Assembly: GCA_938003875.1 (NCBI GenBank)
Contig: CALKWO010000383.1
Coordinates: 1 to 34,335, forward strand
Length of the DNA stretch: 34,335 nucleotides
Direction: 5' to 3'
From: an uncultured bacterium
Lineage (GTDB): Bacteria > Planctomycetota > Uabimicrobiia > Uabimicrobiales > JABWCH01
The position numbers were made by a program, and so were the translations under genes. This document shows, in pieces, positions 25,485 to 34,094 of this stretch. Under the pieces are notes generated by a model. That model made no database searches. It saw only the letters and a program-made list of their open reading frames with translations, and was not told the origin of the DNA. Within the stretch, counting starts at the first letter, position 1, and each line of letters begins with the position of its first letter.

Positions 25485-26663
25485 CTAATAGGCTGCATAT
25501 CCTGTTATTTTATTGCCTATAATCAAGCCATGAACATCGTAAGTTCCTTCGTAGGTATAAACACTCTCAATATTTTTCATCACTCTCATAATAGGATATT
25601 CACTGCTCACGCCATTGGCTCCCAGCATTCCTCTGGCCATAGAAGCAACGTCTCTTGCTATTTGTGTATTGGCTCTTTTTAGCATACTTACATGGCTGAA
25701 ATCAGCTACTTTTCTTTCTCTTAGCTCTGCAAGGTGGAACGCTGTTGACAAACCCTGGGCAATAGCAGTTGCCATATCTGCCAGCTTGACTTGTGTAATC
25801 TGCTTTGCTGCGAGTGCTGTTCCAAATTGCTTGCGTTCCATGACATAGTCCCATGCTGTCTCATAGCAAAACATAGCTGCTCCTATGATTCCTGCAGCAA
25901 TCCCTGCTCTAGCTTCATTCAGACATTTCAAGGCGCATTTGAGTCCAGCACTATGGGGTAAAAGATTTTCCGATGGCACAAAGACCTCGTCCAGAGTGTA
26001 CTCGCCTGTATGACCTGCCTGCAAAGAATCTTTTTTGTGCATGCTTACAGCAGTCAGCCCAACTCTGCCCTTTTCTACTAGAAAACCATGTACCATACCA
26101 TTCAATTTGGCCCAAACAACATGAATATCGGCTATGTCTGCATTGGTAATCCATTGTTTACTACCACTGAGGAGATAGCCTCCCTCTGTTTCTACTGCCT
26201 TGGTTTCCAGGGAGCCAGGGTCTGAGCCATGGTTTGGCTCTGTCAATCCAAAAGCACCTATCCATTCGCCTGTGGCAAGTTTAGGAAGATAGCGACTTTT
26301 TTGCTCTTCTGATCCGTAAGAGAGAATAGGGTAGGCAACGAGAGCATTCTGAACGCTCGCATTGCTTCTCAGAGAAGAATCACCCCACTCAAGACCAATC
26401 ATCATCAAGGCATAAGAAAGCTCATCCAGACTTGTACCAGAATATTTTTCTGGAACATGAGCACCGAAAGCTCCCAGATCGGCCATTTCTTTCCAGAGCA
26501 AAGGATCGCAATTTCTTTCCCATGCACACTTTTCGATAAGATCCATATTTTTCTGAGAAAATTTTATAAAGGTATTCAATACTTCCTGTTGCTCATGAGT
26601 GGTAAAATTTTTGATAAGGCCCAGGTAATCTGCACGGTATACAGCATTTGATTTTTTTAACAT
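25485..26663 (-). CDS. gcdH: Acyl-CoA dehydrogenase, glutaryl-CoA dehydrogenase-like
   Basis: A 392-residue FAD enzyme of full family length. It would oxidise and decarboxylate glutaryl-CoA to crotonyl-CoA in lysine, tryptophan or aromatic breakdown. Visible signatures: GAFGLTEPNHGSDPGS (~136-151); RKQFGTALAAKQITQVKLADM (~277-297); catalytic Glu372 in YEGTYDVHGL. There is also Arg99 in SLRSNASVQN, where glutaryl-CoA dehydrogenases carry the Arg that binds the distal carboxylate. That Arg and the EPNHGSDPGS form favour glutaryl-CoA over simple acyl-CoA substrates. An AAAGGAA site lies before the ATG. No ETF or beta-oxidation gene adjoins it, so the pathway context is missing. Confidence 0.9.
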   Translation of the reverse strand: MLKKSNAVYRADYLGLIKNFTTHEQQEVLNTFIKFSQKNMDLIEKCAWERNCDPLLWKEMADLGAFGAHVPEKYSGTSLDELSYALMMIGLEWGDSSLRSNASVQNALVAYPILSYGSEEQKSRYLPKLATGEWIGAFGLTEPNHGSDPGSLETKAVETEGGYLLSGSKQWITNADIADIHVVWAKLNGMVHGFLVEKGRVGLTAVSMHKKDSLQAGHTGEYTLDEVFVPSENLLPHSAGLKCALKCLNEARAGIAAGIIGAAMFCYETAWDYVMERKQFGTALAAKQITQVKLADMATAIAQGLSTAFHLAELRERKVADFSHVSMLKRANTQIARDVASMARGMLGANGVSSEYPIMRVMKNIESVYTYEGTYDVHGLIIGNKITGYAAY

Positions 26664-26740
26664 GTTGGTTCCTTTGAAATATTAGGGGGAATTCCCCTGG
26701 ATATTAGTTCATTTAACTCTATAATTTTCTATGCATTAAA

Positions 26741-28783
26741 CTATTTTTTAAAAGATCTTAAAGATGGATTAGCAATCCATCCTTCCAGACAATAGCTGAG
26801 AATTGCAAGAAAGAGGAAAGGAAGATAAAGGTTAGTTCCTTTTCTCTTTCTCTGATTTTGCAAAAGAAAAGAGTCTATATCTTTATAAAGCAAAAAGGAA
26901 AAGGAAATATCTTCTATCGCAGGGATTTCACCCTGGATAAAAAAATTCTCCTTTGATTCTCTGGGAGATGAAGACACTGCCAAATAAGTCGCTCTATCCT
27001 GTTCTTTTAAAACATAGATACCACTTCTGGGAATGCCAGCCAACTGGCTACATTCTCCTTTCCAATCTAACGGGCTTCCTGCAAGGGAAGAAATATGGAC
27101 AATTTCTGCTCCTGCTTTAGAGAGAGGATCTCCTGCATATATATAAAGAACCTCTTCTTTATCTTCTTCTACTATAGTCATATTTTGCAACATGGGCACA
27201 AAGCTTGCTTTCAAGGGAAGATTACAAAATTCAGGATTGAAATCCAAGCCGCTTAAAAAAATCTTTCCTTTGCCAAAATCTTTCTGGCTCATAAGGATTC
27301 TATCGTCTTCCAGACCTAAAATGCCATTTGAATCCGAAAGATGTAAGGGATAGTAGCGATAAGCTTTTATATTTTTTAGAAGGATCTCTCCTTTCTCTTC
27401 TTTTATATCTTCCCATAAAAAATTTTGTTTGTCTACAATGAAAATATCTATACCTTCTTTTTTTTCTTCTGGCTCCTCTGGCATCCCACCAAACCATGCT
27501 TCCATCCTATTTCCTGGTCTGCTATTCCAGGAAGGCAAAACTAATGCATTGCTTCCATCTTGCCATCTTTTTCTCCAAAAATCGCTGTTTTCTTCCAAGA
27601 TTTTTTCCCAGGTATCCCATCTTGCTACTGTTAAAACAGGATTCTTCTTCTGGCATACCTGCATGATTTCAGAAGGAGGAACGAATTCTACATCTACGCC
27701 TGTAATATCCCCTTGGGGAAAAGGAGAAAGAGCCATAGCAGTAAGAAAAAAATCCGATTTCTCTCCTGCAATCAAGACCCATTTTTTTTCACCACAAAAA
27801 AAGCCTGTAGCTATGTGGTTGTCTGCGGTAAAACTATCTCCTTCTATTCGGAATAGCAGCCAATGAAAGCCAGGGGATTCGAAAATAGAAGAAAACAACC
27901 ATTTTTTTTCCTGCTTTTGATCCAGAGACATTGTATAGGAATCTTTTCTGCCTGAGTCATCAACAGAATGGAGGCGAACATTGCAGTTTTGCTCAGTTGT
28001 ATTGACAATCGAAACATCCAAAGAAAAATTTTTCTTAGCCCAAAGGTTTTTCTTGAAAAAGCATTCTGTGAACTGAGCATTTTCCTGCATTTTCGCAGAG
28101 GCGATGCCATGGGCAAAAATTTTGATCTTTTCAGGAATCGCTCTTTTTGGCAAGATTCTTTTACCCCACTCTGCGTCTTGAAAATCGCTGAAAATATGAA
28201 TTTCCTGTGAAACACCATCTCGTGCATTTTGTAAAAGAGTACAGGCCTTTTCCAAAGCATTCCCCACAAGACCAGTAGCTTCTGTTTCCCGAATTTTTTC
28301 CAATGAATCTGCTATCTTCTTTTTGTCTGAACTAAAGCCGTTTACCAAAGGCACTGTAATGTCATCCACAAGGAGAACAACAGCAGTGCGATCTCCTTCC
28401 CCAAAAAGCACAAGCAAACTTCTGGCTGCTTCTTTGGCTACATCCAGCTTGTTTTTTCCATTTATCCCCAAAGCACTCATAGAGCCAGAATTATCAACAA
28501 GCAAAACAATAGAGGCCGAGCTGCCATAGCCAATTCCTGTAAGAACCATCCCTGATAATGCAAGAAGCAAAAATAGCAGCAAAAGGATACGCAAGGCAAG
28601 GACAATCCATTCCCTGATTTTTCTTTTAGAAGAAAGCTGTGGATCAAGACGCAGAAAAAACATCAAAGTCGAAAAAGTATACGGTTTTTTCCGTACTTTA
28701 AAAAAAAGATGAAACAAAACAGGTAGAAAAATAGCAGGAAAAAGCCATAAAAAGAAAGGATAGGAAACGATGAAAGACAGCAT
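26741..28783 (-). CDS. BatA-like membrane protein with von Willebrand factor A domain
   Basis: This 680-residue protein begins with the BatA-type N-terminal domain: a membrane helix at 5-28 (FLWLFPAIFLPVLFHLFF), a basic loop and a second helix at ~58-82. A vWA domain follows (~90-250) with the MIDAS motif DNSGSMS at 97-103. The middle, ~260-640, is a less conserved periplasmic or cytosolic part. A final helix lies near 655-672. Such proteins usually sit beside MoxR-type AAA ATPases and DUF58 proteins and are thought to help assemble or stabilise envelope complexes. Neither partner is in the window. It lies ~190 bases downstream of the ABC-2/GldG fusion on the same strand, a neighbourhood I associate with PVC bacteria. 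Confidence 0.88.
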   Translation of the reverse strand: MLSFIVSYPFFLWLFPAIFLPVLFHLFFKVRKKPYTFSTLMFFLRLDPQLSSKRKIREWIVLALRILLLLFLLLALSGMVLTGIGYGSSASIVLLVDNSGSMSALGINGKNKLDVAKEAARSLLVLFGEGDRTAVVLLVDDITVPLVNGFSSDKKKIADSLEKIRETEATGLVGNALEKACTLLQNARDGVSQEIHIFSDFQDAEWGKRILPKRAIPEKIKIFAHGIASAKMQENAQFTECFFKKNLWAKKNFSLDVSIVNTTEQNCNVRLHSVDDSGRKDSYTMSLDQKQEKKWLFSSIFESPGFHWLLFRIEGDSFTADNHIATGFFCGEKKWVLIAGEKSDFFLTAMALSPFPQGDITGVDVEFVPPSEIMQVCQKKNPVLTVARWDTWEKILEENSDFWRKRWQDGSNALVLPSWNSRPGNRMEAWFGGMPEEPEEKKEGIDIFIVDKQNFLWEDIKEEKGEILLKNIKAYRYYPLHLSDSNGILGLEDDRILMSQKDFGKGKIFLSGLDFNPEFCNLPLKASFVPMLQNMTIVEEDKEEVLYIYAGDPLSKAGAEIVHISSLAGSPLDWKGECSQLAGIPRSGIYVLKEQDRATYLAVSSSPRESKENFFIQGEIPAIEDISFSFLLYKDIDSFLLQNQRKRKGTNLYLPFLFLAILSYCLEGWIANPSLRSFKK

Positions 28784-28895
28784 ATTGTATTCTCGAAAAA
28801 ATAGTTTTATCTGTTAGATTAGAAAGGCCTATATTCTAGCATTTTCCAAAGCAAAAGTCAAAGAAACGTATATCTCTATGTTGTTGAACATATTT

Positions 28896-28967
28896 GTAGC
28901 CGCAGGGTTGCGCCGAAAAAGCCGTGTCCACTCAAAAGCCGAACGCCAGCGCAATCCCTGCGTCTTT
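28896..28967 (-). repeat. 72-bp palindromic repeat, copy E
   Basis: A complete copy with intact arms. It ends three bases before the stop codon end of the ABC-2/GldG fusion gene and lies between that gene and the BatA-like gene. It may therefore form an RNA hairpin in a shared transcript. Confidence 0.85.
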
Positions 28968-28970
28968 GTT

Positions 28971-31595
28971 TTACTCTAAAATGTGGTGGGATTTGTTAAT
29001 ATCTTCTGAATAAAATATGGGATTTTTTCCTGTTACAGGAATAATAGGGATGGGTTTTGACATATATTCTAAAAGGCAGGGAATGATGAAACGATTAGAG
29101 CCTAGCATCATATAGGGGATGGGGCTTTGCATCCCAGTTTCATAATAAGGTGTATCGCTTGTAAGCATAGTCTCTCCTACAACAATAAGCTTTCCACCTT
29201 TTTCCCTTTCCAGGATCGCACCTATGCTTCGCGATGGTTCTTCTTTTGCTCCTATAGGATAGGCAATGGCCCTTTGAGGTACAAAAAGAATGCTTTGTAT
29301 GCCTGGCGACATACTTTTGACAGGACAGGATCTCCCGACAATGATCTGATTATAAGGCGGCTGGCTGCAATTTTCCTCTTCCTGCATTTTTTGCAGCATT
29401 TTTTGCAGAGGATGAGAATCATGAGAAGCAAAGGATTCCAAGGCAAAGATATTGCTTTTCCTATCTTTATAGCCAGGAATCACAAAGGAAAAAGTTTTTC
29501 TCTGAATTTCTATTCCGTATTTTTTGGCCCAATCTATCAGACCGCCATCTGTATTTGCTTCCAGGCAAAGCAGGATGTTCCCGCCCTTCTGAAAATATCG
29601 ATCCAGCAAGAGCAGGCTTTTAGCAGTAAAATGGCTAAAACGATCTGTCCCCAGAATTACCAAAATATCGCAGTCTTGAGGGATTTCGCCAGATTCCCCC
29701 AAAGCCAATGTACGAATAGAGAAGTTTTCCCTGCGTATTATATTGCCTAGACGATAAGCAGTCTTGTAGTCATCTGCCAGCTCCCCTGCTATATTTTTTT
29801 CGCCCTGACCTTGCGTGAAATATACGTTTCTTTGCATTCCTTTTAGCAGACGAAGAATCGCATTAATAATATTTTGCTCTAAAAGAATATGAGGAAAGAC
29901 CGACAGCATTTCAGGATTGGCAATTTCCTTCAATCGCACAAAAGCCTTTTCTTCGTCATCGGATGGTGCTTCAATCATGCCACCGCTTTCATAGATTTTT
30001 TTCCACAAAAGTAACAATCTGGGAACCTGCTGCCTTGTTAGTTTCTTCTCGAAAAGTTCATGATCTTGCAGGACATAGTAACGATTTTTGTATAAAAGCA
30101 GCACTTCCCTGTAGCCTGTCAGACCATATTCGTTTTGCAGAAGAGCGATCTTTTCTTTTTGGGCTTTTTCTTTGGCCAGATAATCCGAGACATTTTCTTT
30201 GCCTTGCACAGGATGCAAAAATTCATAAACAAATCTTTTTTCCCCTGGTTTATTGAGACTATCCGCAACCTTGCGAAACATCTCTTTCAGGATAAAATAG
30301 CGTTCATTGTCTCTTTCTGTATGCTCATGGCGGTGCTGATCGCTATAGCCAAGCAAGGCAATAGCCTGTATGCTTTCCCCTGGAGGCAGTTCTTTTTGCA
30401 AAAGGCTGACAACATGGGAATCCAGACTGAAAGCTTTTTGGGCACTCCAGTCTAGTCGCGATTCATAGAAATGAGAAAGATAGTTTATCATGCAAACAAT
30501 GGCAAGACAGGAAGCAACTCCCAACACACTGTTAGAACCCGATATGATAGCGTAAGGAAATTCTCTGATAAAAACTCTATGACACAAGAGCATAGATACC
30601 AGGAAAGCAAAAAGAATCCCCCAGGGCATAGAAACAAAAAGGAAAAAGGCAGAAGCCGAAAAAAAACATAGTGTGATTATTGCAAGTGCTTTTCTTTTTG
30701 CCTTGATAACCCAATCGTTAAAAGGCCCAGGAAACCAGCGATGGGCATGTATTATCCTGGTTGCAATATAGAGAAAAAGAAGGATAATGGAAAAGAAAAG
30801 AAAGAAGCTAAAAGAGGCAATCGTACCTCTTGTGGCTATTTCTAAGTGCCTGGAAAGAGAAAAAATGGAGAAATATTCTGGCAAAAGAGCAGATTCTGTC
30901 CAGAAAATATGCCCGTGAAAAGGCAAAAGCAAAATCATGGTACAGATGAATGAAGCGAGCTGGCTTGTAAAAAAACAGGAGGCACTTATGCCAATCGCGA
31001 GAAAAGCTCCTGTGTATAAAAATAGAGAAAAATATACGGAAAATATCTGTCCTACATCTAGCGAGCCTTTGATTCCAAGCAAAAATATATGGAAGAACGA
31101 AGGCAACCAGAGGATGAGAAAATAGAAAAAAACTCCCAGAAATTTTCCTGCAATCCAGTGCCATTCCGCTACAGGATAGCTAAGCATAAGCTCATAGGTT
31201 CCATTTGATCTCTCTTCCGCAAAGAGCCTCATGGTAATTGTGGGAATCATAAGAAGAAATGCAATGCTCAAACCATATCCATGAAAATAAGAACTCAAAG
31301 GCGCAAGATTATAAGGACTCATCCCCGACATGGAATCCAGCCTTGCGGCTGCACCTTCATAGAGATAGCAAAGAACAACCATAAATCCTAAAAATACAAG
31401 CCATCCCAAGAACGAAGCAAATAGAGCCTTGAATTCTCTTGAGGCAATGGATAGAATGCGTGTCCTTTTGAAGATAAAAACTGCAATAAATAGGCCAAGA
31501 AGAGAAAGAGGGAGACTAAAAGATAAAGGAGCAAGCAAAAAAGAAAGAATGCCTGCTCCTATCCAAAACTTCACATTTACCTTGCAATGCGCCAT
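28971..31595 (-). CDS. ABC-2 permease fused to GldG-like auxiliary domain
   Basis: An 874-residue fusion. The N-terminal third is an ABC-2 permease of GldF type. It has two leading helices, then SIASREFKALFASFLGWLVF (~49-68) and the signature phrase FAEERSNGTYELMLSYP, with about six helices in all. More helices follow up to ~370. The C-terminal half (~380-840) is a soluble GldG/ABC-transporter-auxiliary-like domain (CDILVILGTDRF, DRYFQKGGNILLCLEA). In Bacteroidetes, GldF and GldG are separate and support gliding; elsewhere the fused form is of unknown function. The ATPase subunit is not adjacent. The start at 31595 overlaps the LamG gene's end by 19 bases and has no strong ribosome site, suggesting coupled translation. 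The BatA-like gene follows. Confidence 0.85.
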   Translation of the reverse strand: MAHCKVNVKFWIGAGILSFLLAPLSFSLPLSLLGLFIAVFIFKRTRILSIASREFKALFASFLGWLVFLGFMVVLCYLYEGAAARLDSMSGMSPYNLAPLSSYFHGYGLSIAFLLMIPTITMRLFAEERSNGTYELMLSYPVAEWHWIAGKFLGVFFYFLILWLPSFFHIFLLGIKGSLDVGQIFSVYFSLFLYTGAFLAIGISASCFFTSQLASFICTMILLLPFHGHIFWTESALLPEYFSIFSLSRHLEIATRGTIASFSFFLFFSIILLFLYIATRIIHAHRWFPGPFNDWVIKAKRKALAIITLCFFSASAFFLFVSMPWGILFAFLVSMLLCHRVFIREFPYAIISGSNSVLGVASCLAIVCMINYLSHFYESRLDWSAQKAFSLDSHVVSLLQKELPPGESIQAIALLGYSDQHRHEHTERDNERYFILKEMFRKVADSLNKPGEKRFVYEFLHPVQGKENVSDYLAKEKAQKEKIALLQNEYGLTGYREVLLLYKNRYYVLQDHELFEKKLTRQQVPRLLLLWKKIYESGGMIEAPSDDEEKAFVRLKEIANPEMLSVFPHILLEQNIINAILRLLKGMQRNVYFTQGQGEKNIAGELADDYKTAYRLGNIIRRENFSIRTLALGESGEIPQDCDILVILGTDRFSHFTAKSLLLLDRYFQKGGNILLCLEANTDGGLIDWAKKYGIEIQRKTFSFVIPGYKDRKSNIFALESFASHDSHPLQKMLQKMQEEENCSQPPYNQIIVGRSCPVKSMSPGIQSILFVPQRAIAYPIGAKEEPSRSIGAILEREKGGKLIVVGETMLTSDTPYYETGMQSPIPYMMLGSNRFIIPCLLEYMSKPIPIIPVTGKNPIFYSEDINKSHHILE

Positions 31596-32311
31596 AATGC
31601 AATAAGCCCAATCAATAAAAACAAGAGGGAAGACATTTCAGGAATCGCGAAGGAATGGTCGTAAATCTGAATTTCGTCTATAGAACCGACAAAAGCATGG
31701 TTTAAAGAAGTTTTCATGACACCACCAATTACAACAGGGTCAGAACTATTCCAAATATTTGTGCCCAACAAATCAAGCCATTGCTCTACTAGCGTACCGT
31801 TCAGATAAAGCCCCATCCAATGACTGGAAGCAGAGTAGCTGACTCCAATTTGTTGCCACTGACCAAGGGTGATTGTGGTATTGGTTGTATTTCTGTAATT
31901 GTTGTATCCAGCGTTGGTCACTTCTGCGCCTAAATAATAGTTTGCAGCGTTTTGATAATAGCCTAGCCAAAAAGTTTCCAGGTGTGTATTGCCTGTCCAT
32001 TTAGAAATGACAGATGGCCATGTCTCTGAGTTGGTCATGGGTTTAATCCAGGCAGTAATGGAAAAATCCGTGGTAAAATTGAGCAGAGAAGGATTTCCCA
32101 GAGAAATATAGTCGTTGCCATCAAAGTAATAAGCTTTAGAAGCTACTCCGAATCTGTCCTGAGTAAGAGTAGCCCCGACAACAGTACCATTCAGACCATG
32201 GACGGAATCATTGGCATTGCCATCAAAGCTATATGATGCAATCAGACTGGAATGGCTGCTTGCTGAAAGAAAAAATAGGAGTAAGATCAAAATAAAATAA
32301 TTTTTTTCCAT
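31577..32311 (-). CDS. Secreted LamG-domain protein with PEP-CTERM-like tail
   Basis: A 244-residue protein. The signal peptide is MEKNYFILILLLFFLSASSH. Residues ~24-212 form a LamG/concanavalin-like jelly roll (SLIASYSFDGNANDSVHG, YYFDGNDYISLG, FSITAWIKP, QWQQIGVSY, GLYLNGTLV, GSIDEIQIYD). The tail at ~222-244 (IPEMSS, a hydrophobic stretch, then WRIAR) has PEP-CTERM layout but reads IPE rather than VPEP. The start at 32311 is chosen because TAGGAGA lies 7 bases upstream; the frame extends 16 codons further, to 32359, without a ribosome site. Its 3' end overlaps the ABC-2/GldG start. A glycan-binding, cell-surface role is plausible but not shown. Confidence 0.85.
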   Translation of the reverse strand: MEKNYFILILLLFFLSASSHSSLIASYSFDGNANDSVHGLNGTVVGATLTQDRFGVASKAYYFDGNDYISLGNPSLLNFTTDFSITAWIKPMTNSETWPSVISKWTGNTHLETFWLGYYQNAANYYLGAEVTNAGYNNYRNTTNTTITLGQWQQIGVSYSASSHWMGLYLNGTLVEQWLDLLGTNIWNSSDPVVIGGVMKTSLNHAFVGSIDEIQIYDHSFAIPEMSSLLFLLIGLIALWRIAR

Positions 32312-32318
32312 AACGAAA

Positions 32319-32325
32319 TCTCCTA
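32319..32325 (-). promoter_or_regulatory. Ribosome binding site fixing the LamG protein start
   Basis: TAGGAGA on the minus strand, seven bases before the ATG at 32311. It supports the shorter start, which puts the signal peptide at the very N-terminus. Confidence 0.7.
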
Positions 32326-32371
32326 CCATAGAAATTGCCCGCTTTAAAAATTTATCCAAAATAAATTTTTA

Positions 32372-32397
32372 GAACATGTTAAAATTTTAGCATGTTC
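32372..32397. promoter_or_regulatory. 26-bp near-perfect palindrome, possible operator
   Basis: GAACATG and CATGTTC flank a symmetric AT centre (TTAAAATTTTAG), with one mismatched pair overall. It lies about 60 bases upstream of the LamG gene start, where an operator could sit. There is no T-run, so a terminator is less likely. The regulator is unknown. Confidence 0.45.
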
Positions 32398-32542
32398 CAA
32401 ATTTTTGTCAAGAAAAACATAAAATCTTTCTATGGACAAAAATTAAGTTTTTCGATACAATGAAATGAAGTAAATTAACAGAACGATTTTATATGCTAAC
32501 CTCTAAAATGTCTCCCAATAGTTTATAAGTCAAGATTTATTG

Positions 32543-32610
32543 AACCACAGATGAATATGGATGGAGACTGATAATCTCTAAGATCAAGAGTTTTATTTTT
32601 TATCCGTGTC
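32543..32610. repeat. Possible decayed ACCACAGATG-type repeat
   Basis: The stretch starts ACCACAGATGAATATGGATG and ends TTTTTATCCGTGTC. That resembles the ends of a widespread ACCACAGATG/ATCCGTGT inverted repeat that I recall from other genomes, but the arms no longer pair well. Outside this stretch and the palindrome, the 355-bp gap between the LamG gene and the next gene shows only AT-rich sequence. Confidence 0.3.
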
Positions 32611-32666
32611 AAAGTACTGTTCTTATTGCGTATTCTTCAAAACATTTTCAATATACAGGAGGTTTT

Positions 32667-34094
32667 ATGCATCTTATCTTATTTGGTATTTTTTATCTTA
32701 TCCTTTTGCCAGTTCATGCCTTATCATTCTCTGATAATTTTAACCGAGCTGACAATGCAGCCGTTGGGAATGGATGGGTAGAATGGGGCGGCGGGACAAA
32801 TAGTATTTCTGGAAACCGTTTATATATCAGCAATGGGTCAAATGAAAGTATTGGGGATAACTTCGTTTATCGCAATTTAGGAGAAAATCTGACAAGTGGA
32901 ATACTTTCAGGTATCCTACGATATAAAAATGGCTCTAGTTCTGCCGATGAATCTTTCTATATTACATTGAATGCAAGAGAAGCTGATATTAAGGCAGACC
33001 CTGATGCTACTGCCTGGGGCACAAAGGGTTCTGGCTATGGAATTGTCATCAATCGTATCTCTGGAAAATATTATATCGTTGATCAGACATCTGCCAATAC
33101 TATCAACAACTATCTAAAAACAGGCAGTATTTCTATCTCAAATGATACTGACTACAATTTTGAGTTTTTATACAATGTGAATGGTAGTCTCGAAGCGCGT
33201 TTTTGGACGACAGGATCATCAAGACCTACCAATGCGACCATTGGCTATACGCCTGGAGTGATGCCTGTGGCAACAGGAACTTTTTTGGCTTTGGGTATAA
33301 CAGATGAAGGAAACTTTTGGGTGGATGATATTTATGTAGGCACTTCTTCCATTTTTTCTGAGAACACAAATTTTGGGAATGTTCGCGTTGGAACGAGTGG
33401 GAGTGCCAGTGTCACTGTAACAAATACTGGAAGTGTAGGTAGTACACTGATAGGAAGCATTGGCGCAGCAACTGGAAGCGAATTTTCCCCTATCTCAGGA
33501 ACTCAAAGTTTCTCTTTGTCACAGAATCAAATCGCATCAAGAACTTATAGCTATACACCTACTAATCAAGGCAATGACTCTACAACTATAAACATTACAA
33601 GTAATTCTGGTAATACAAGTCATACGCTTACAGGTACAGGCGTTAGCCCTATTTTTTCTAGTTCTATAACTCCTGGCTCTACGATTGATTTTGGACAGGT
33701 AGATTCTATTACTTCTAAAACACTGGCAATACAAAATCTTACACAAGACAATGATTTAGGCGATCTTACCAATATGACTATCCTGAATGCAGTAATTACT
33801 GGGCCAGATGCATCTTATTTTACGCTAAGTAACTTTACCCAAGGAATGGTACTTAGTAAAAATCAGTTGCAAAATCTTATAATTACTTGCAATTGGAGTG
33901 AATTCGACCCGCTTTATGCTTTTAAAACAGCTACTCTAACGATAACTACTGACGTAGGAGCGGCTTTGGGAAGTACAGGACAGATATATACATTCCATCT
34001 CCAGGCAGTAAGCATTCCAGAAAGCAAAACTTTTATTCTATGCTGTCTTGGTTTTTTAATCTATATTTTTTCCGTCAGATTTTATTCTAAGTAA
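32667..34094 (+). CDS. Secreted choice-of-anchor-D protein with PEP-CTERM-like tail (paralogue)
   Basis: A 475-residue protein with a strong AGGAGG site at 32657-32662. It has a signal peptide at 1-~18 (LFGIFYLILLPVHA). A concanavalin-like N-terminal domain (~20-220) opens with DNFNRADNAAVGNGWVE and includes FWVDDIYVG. Two ASH/choice-of-anchor-D modules begin near ~234 (TNFGNVRVGTSG) and ~334 (STIDFGQVDS). The C-terminal module is strongly similar to that of the protein at 17811-19406; both contain DLGDLT, TILNA and GPDASYF. The tail (~450-475) reads IPESK, a hydrophobic stretch, then VRFYSK, a PEP-CTERM-like form lacking the second Pro. The protein is likely exported and surface- or matrix-bound. 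The ligand is unknown. Confidence 0.85.
   Translation: MHLILFGIFYLILLPVHALSFSDNFNRADNAAVGNGWVEWGGGTNSISGNRLYISNGSNESIGDNFVYRNLGENLTSGILSGILRYKNGSSSADESFYITLNAREADIKADPDATAWGTKGSGYGIVINRISGKYYIVDQTSANTINNYLKTGSISISNDTDYNFEFLYNVNGSLEARFWTTGSSRPTNATIGYTPGVMPVATGTFLALGITDEGNFWVDDIYVGTSSIFSENTNFGNVRVGTSGSASVTVTNTGSVGSTLIGSIGAATGSEFSPISGTQSFSLSQNQIASRTYSYTPTNQGNDSTTINITSNSGNTSHTLTGTGVSPIFSSSITPGSTIDFGQVDSITSKTLAIQNLTQDNDLGDLTNMTILNAVITGPDASYFTLSNFTQGMVLSKNQLQNLIITCNWSEFDPLYAFKTATLTITTDVGAALGSTGQIYTFHLQAVSIPESKTFILCCLGFLIYIFSVRFYSK

Noticed and set aside
771..28967. CRISPR array from the repeated GCAGGG units
   Set aside because: Copies are kilobases apart, in both orientations, with no regular spacers and no cas genes.
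32372..32397. LexA-type SOS box in the palindrome
   Set aside because: The half-sites resemble GAAC and GTTC, but their spacing is far longer than the four-base gap of known LexA boxes.
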